From assembly GCF_021130785.1 (NCBI RefSeq), contig NW_025777488.1:62001-126000 (forward strand): a DNA stretch of 64,000 nt, given 5' to 3'. Shown here one piece after another: positions 60,860-64,000 of this stretch (within the stretch, counting starts at the first letter, position 1; each line of letters begins with the position of its first letter). Below the pieces are notes generated by a model that was not told the DNA's origin, ran no database searches, and saw only the letters and a program-made list of their open reading frames with translations. This DNA is from Homalodisca vitripennis. Lineage: Eukaryota; Arthropoda; Insecta; Hemiptera; Cicadellidae. Position numbers and translations under genes: made by a program.

Positions 60860-62790
60860 AATGATTACGAATTAGGCCATCAAGGCCACCTAACAAGGAA
60901 AATCGTAGGTATGGCGCAAAACTCGTGTAATCTCAACTTTAACCGCAATTTCTGTCAGTTAAGATTCATACCTTGATTGGGTACTGCACTTACCTGTTCA
61001 TAAATATGTAATAAACAACGAAACCACTATGATTTTCTCCAATAAAGAGGAATGTTATACTTTTATTGCTGGACACAGAGTGAAACTGCAGTTCTTAGAC
61101 TCGTTGAGATACTTGGCCAGCAGTTTTGACAAGCTAGCCACACATCTTTCTCCAAGTCAATTCAGAAACACTTCCAAATTGTACTCCATGGTAAATTAGG
61201 CTGTTGAAGAAAGATTTCTTTCCCGATTATTACATGGACAACATGCATAGATTTTGAAGTACATTTCTGCTAGCCCAAAATGACATTTACAATAAGCTAA
61301 GCGATGATACTGCACTTAAATCCCGAGGACTAACAAGATGGGGTTAACGTTTCGAATACTTTCGACGTTCAGAGCATGATATATTACACATTACCGTACA
61401 ATCAACGGACCTACTGCATCTGCAAAACGTAATGTAGAACTTTGCGTACGTTTGTAAAGAAACATACCAGCTTCACTCCTGGACTTGCTTGGAGTGCGAT
61501 AGTAAAGACAACCGACTTTAAAGTCAATCTCTTCAATGATTACATGATCCTGATAACCAGCGAGGGCATTCGTGGCGATTTGTTTCAGTGTCTGTCAAGC
61601 CGCAGCCAATAACGATTAAATGGATAATTACAACGGAGAGCAACAACCTATCTAACGCAATCCAAACGATTTGTACGCTAATGATATTTATGGCTGGGAC
61701 ATGAGCCAGTCTATGCTATACAGTAATTTTTATTTGTGCAAACCGAAATCAACGTTACAGAAGTTTCAGACGATATACACACTGGCTACAATCGACTTGG
61801 AATATCATAAACAACTGCATGACCTGCAATTTGAATTTTCTCTTTCACCTGGACGTCAAGTAGCGTCTGGATTAAAATTAGAGAAATCACTGACAACTTT
61901 GTTTGATAAATAAAACTACGTTAGTCACTACAAATATTTTAAGGAGTATCTATCATCTGGAATGAAAAATATAAAGAGTCACCTATGTATAAGCTTCAGT
62001 CAATACGCCTGGATGAAGCACTACATCGACTTGAAAACCCAAATGCTTACTAATGTTAGGAACGAGGTTGAGAAAGATTTGTTCAAGCTCATAAATAGTG
62101 CTTTCTTTGGTAAAACGATTGAAAATATACGATCAGAGTAAATATCCGACTAGCTGCGACAGATGAGCTGGTTGAAAAGTGGACTGCTCAACCCAATTTT
62201 AAGAACAGAACGATTTTTACAAAACATTTGGCGACTCTCCACATGTGCAAAACGAAATTGTTTTTCAACAAAACATAAGTTGGAATGAGCATTCTGGACG
62301 TTCCCAAGAAAATAATGTACGATTTGCACTACAATATTTTCTAAAGGCGGTACGGTGACAAAGATTAACTCCAATACACACGGTCACTGACTCGCTCACG
62401 TACTATATCCATACGGTCGGCAAGTACGATGACGTCAAAAACATGATTCAACTTTTGAGACCAGCGATTATCCTCAAACTAACCGTTACAAAATGCCCAA
62501 AGTCAACAAGAAGTTGTAATTCAATATGAAAGATGAGCTCAACGGAAGAATAATCTACGAGCACACCGGGATAAAGTCAAAAATTTACGCCTCCAAACCT
62601 GAAAGTGGTGTGTCTAAAAATTCAAAAGACATTAAGAAGCTGACCATTCAGACACACCTGACTTTTGATGAATAAAACAGTGGCTATTCAAAAGAGGTAT
62701 TTAACACGATTCAATAAATATGATACGAAGCTTCAAACACGAGCTATACAGCGTTGAAATTGAAATATACGTATTTGTATTTCGGTAGGC
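60860..62790 (+). pseudogene. Maverick/Polinton-type DNA polymerase B relic, polymerase domain to C-terminus
   Basis: Fragments in family order: GHLTRK then AQNSCNLNF (about 60885-60940); SLRYLASSFDKLATHL (about 61110); FTPGLAWSAIVKTTDF (about 61476) and SEGIRGDLFQC; palm motif A as YANDIYGWDMSQ (about 61671), where the catalytic Asp position is Tyr; LHDLQFEFSLSP (about 61821); motif B KLINSAFFGKTIEN (about 62090), intact; motif C as TVTDSL (about 62383), one Asp replaced by Val; MKDELNGRIIYEHTGIKSKI (about 62527); and a C-terminal IRSFKHELYSVEI (about 62719). Stops and frameshifts are many. With both palm aspartate positions hit, the polymerase is dead. The best-preserved frame is 61671-61913. 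Confidence 0.85.
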
Positions 62791-64000
62791 CTACGTTTTT
62801 TTTCCTACGTACTATTATGATTTAATATAGGTCATTAGTATCGATTACTGCACGATACGAATAAATTTTTGCGTAATGTCATACAGAAACTCTGTCTAAC
62901 AAATCAACTCTGAAATGTTTTCAAACGGTGCAGTTGTCGACGCTATAGGGTATTTAGTATAGCCTTTCAAAGTCAAGAAACTCGTTAAGAACTTGGGTAT
63001 CTGTATTTCGTAGTTTTTAAACACGGGTATTGGATAAAAGTACAATTTTTATTTCTGAAAAACATCGAAAATAGTTGTCGCGTTTGCAGAATTGCTCTTA
63101 AAACGGCGACCACCGCGTAATTATTTTGGACCAATGGAACTGTGAATGCCGCAATCTATTTCCTCCATACCTTTTTGTCGTGAAACATGAAAGTATTGTT
63201 GTAAACTTAGAATACCATTTGTAACAGAGATTTTTAATCACAAAGGTCATCAGCTGAATGTCTCCATTCCGTGTTGTTAGTGACGGCTGAGTCGTCGAGT
63301 GCGCGACGTTATGGTGGTCGTAACCGTAGTCTAAGGGCATGTAACGGGATGGCTGTATAGATAAGGGATACCGTAAGTATTGACCTTAGTGATATTGACT
63401 TCGAACAAGTTTCCGTTGCCGATGGGATTTCGTAATAGGTTAATTGTTATATTGTTATGTTTAATAAACTCTAGTTTGTCGTACACTGCATACGTATCAT
63501 AATTTTGCTCGAATCAAAGTGTGTATCCCTTCCTGAAATATTTGCTTGACACCAAAGCAATGAAATATCTGAACTGTAGTGAAATTTGTATAATAATGTA
63601 GTACGTTATCACAAAGAAGAGTATGATTTGAATGCCATTTCGCAAAAAATCGTTTATTGTTACATATATAAAACATTATTAATAACCTGAACAGATTTTT
63701 TATTATGCAGTGCAAAATTTTAATAACTCACAATTGTAAAGAGATGTTTGGACTACGTCAGCATCAAACTCTACACACAATTTTCATGTTCTATGGCCTG
63801 ACCTCTCAACAATGCTGCACTGTTTCATATTATTTGTACATGACCAATAAACTGGCGGAGACATTGCGCAGTGATGCAGTCGTGTTTCTATTTAAAATCA
63901 TTTTTATAACATTAAAACCTATTTATAAACAAGTTCATTGTCTTTTTTCCATGCCGATTAAAATTAAAAGTGTTTGATTTATAAATTATTGAACACTAAA
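62791..64000. other. AT-rich non-coding DNA to the window end
   Basis: No further Polinton gene or inverted terminal repeat was recognised. Frames at 63098-63340 (minus) and 63705-63977 (plus) have no identifiable domain. Confidence 0.45.

Noticed and set aside
1..64000. CRISPR arrays, bacterial operons or restriction/defence systems
   Set aside because: None of the repeats has CRISPR spacing and all recognisable genes are eukaryotic transposon or virus-like relics.

Overview
The window looks like intergenic or intronic DNA of an animal, most likely an insect. It is very AT-rich, has no dense operon-like coding and no convincing host gene, and is full of eukaryotic transposable elements: hAT, piggyBac, Ty3/Gypsy of Mag type, LINEs, a tRNA-derived SINE, foldback/MITE elements and a Maverick/Polinton-type DNA polymerase B relic. 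The insect assignment is an inference from this repertoire; nothing seen fixes the order or species.

Layout. 1-16.5 kb is AT-rich and non-coding. It holds a 543-bp foldback element (2371-2913), a 252-bp tandem array carrying three tRNA-like genes with Pol III terminators (6766-7673), and a small MITE-like inverted repeat (10651-10793). 16.5-19.2 kb holds a truncated piggyBac 5' end and a 5'-truncated LINE, both on the minus strand. 19-38 kb is mostly featureless, apart from a dispersed duplication (27.06 and 28.77 kb), a GC-rich segment (27.6-28.0 kb), a promoter-like patch followed by a 77-bp minisatellite (30.1-30.7 kb) and a strong GC hairpin (32.2 kb).

38.4-45.0 kb is a complete nested insertion. 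A hAT element with an 8-bp target-site duplication (TSD) contains a Ty3/Gypsy (Mag-like) retrotransposon with two identical 152-bp LTRs and its own 5-bp TSD. The retroelement has lost its integrase catalytic core. A SINE lies at 47.1 kb and an old Mag-like relic at 50.1-52.5 kb.

53.4-62.8 kb is a second nest. A decayed protein-primed-type DNA polymerase B gene runs left to right in three pieces. It is split first by a LINE (54.07-55.88 kb) and then by about 4.5 kb of composite DNA. That composite DNA has two parts: a 930-bp cassette with perfect 66-bp terminal inverted repeats carrying R2-like zinc-finger/Myb coding sequence, and a higher-order array of about 180-bp monomers interleaved with a C-rich minisatellite.

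Most coding frames of the youngest elements are broken only by one-base indels at or beside homopolymer runs. This may be real decay or uncorrected assembly error, and it affects how 'dead' these elements should be considered.
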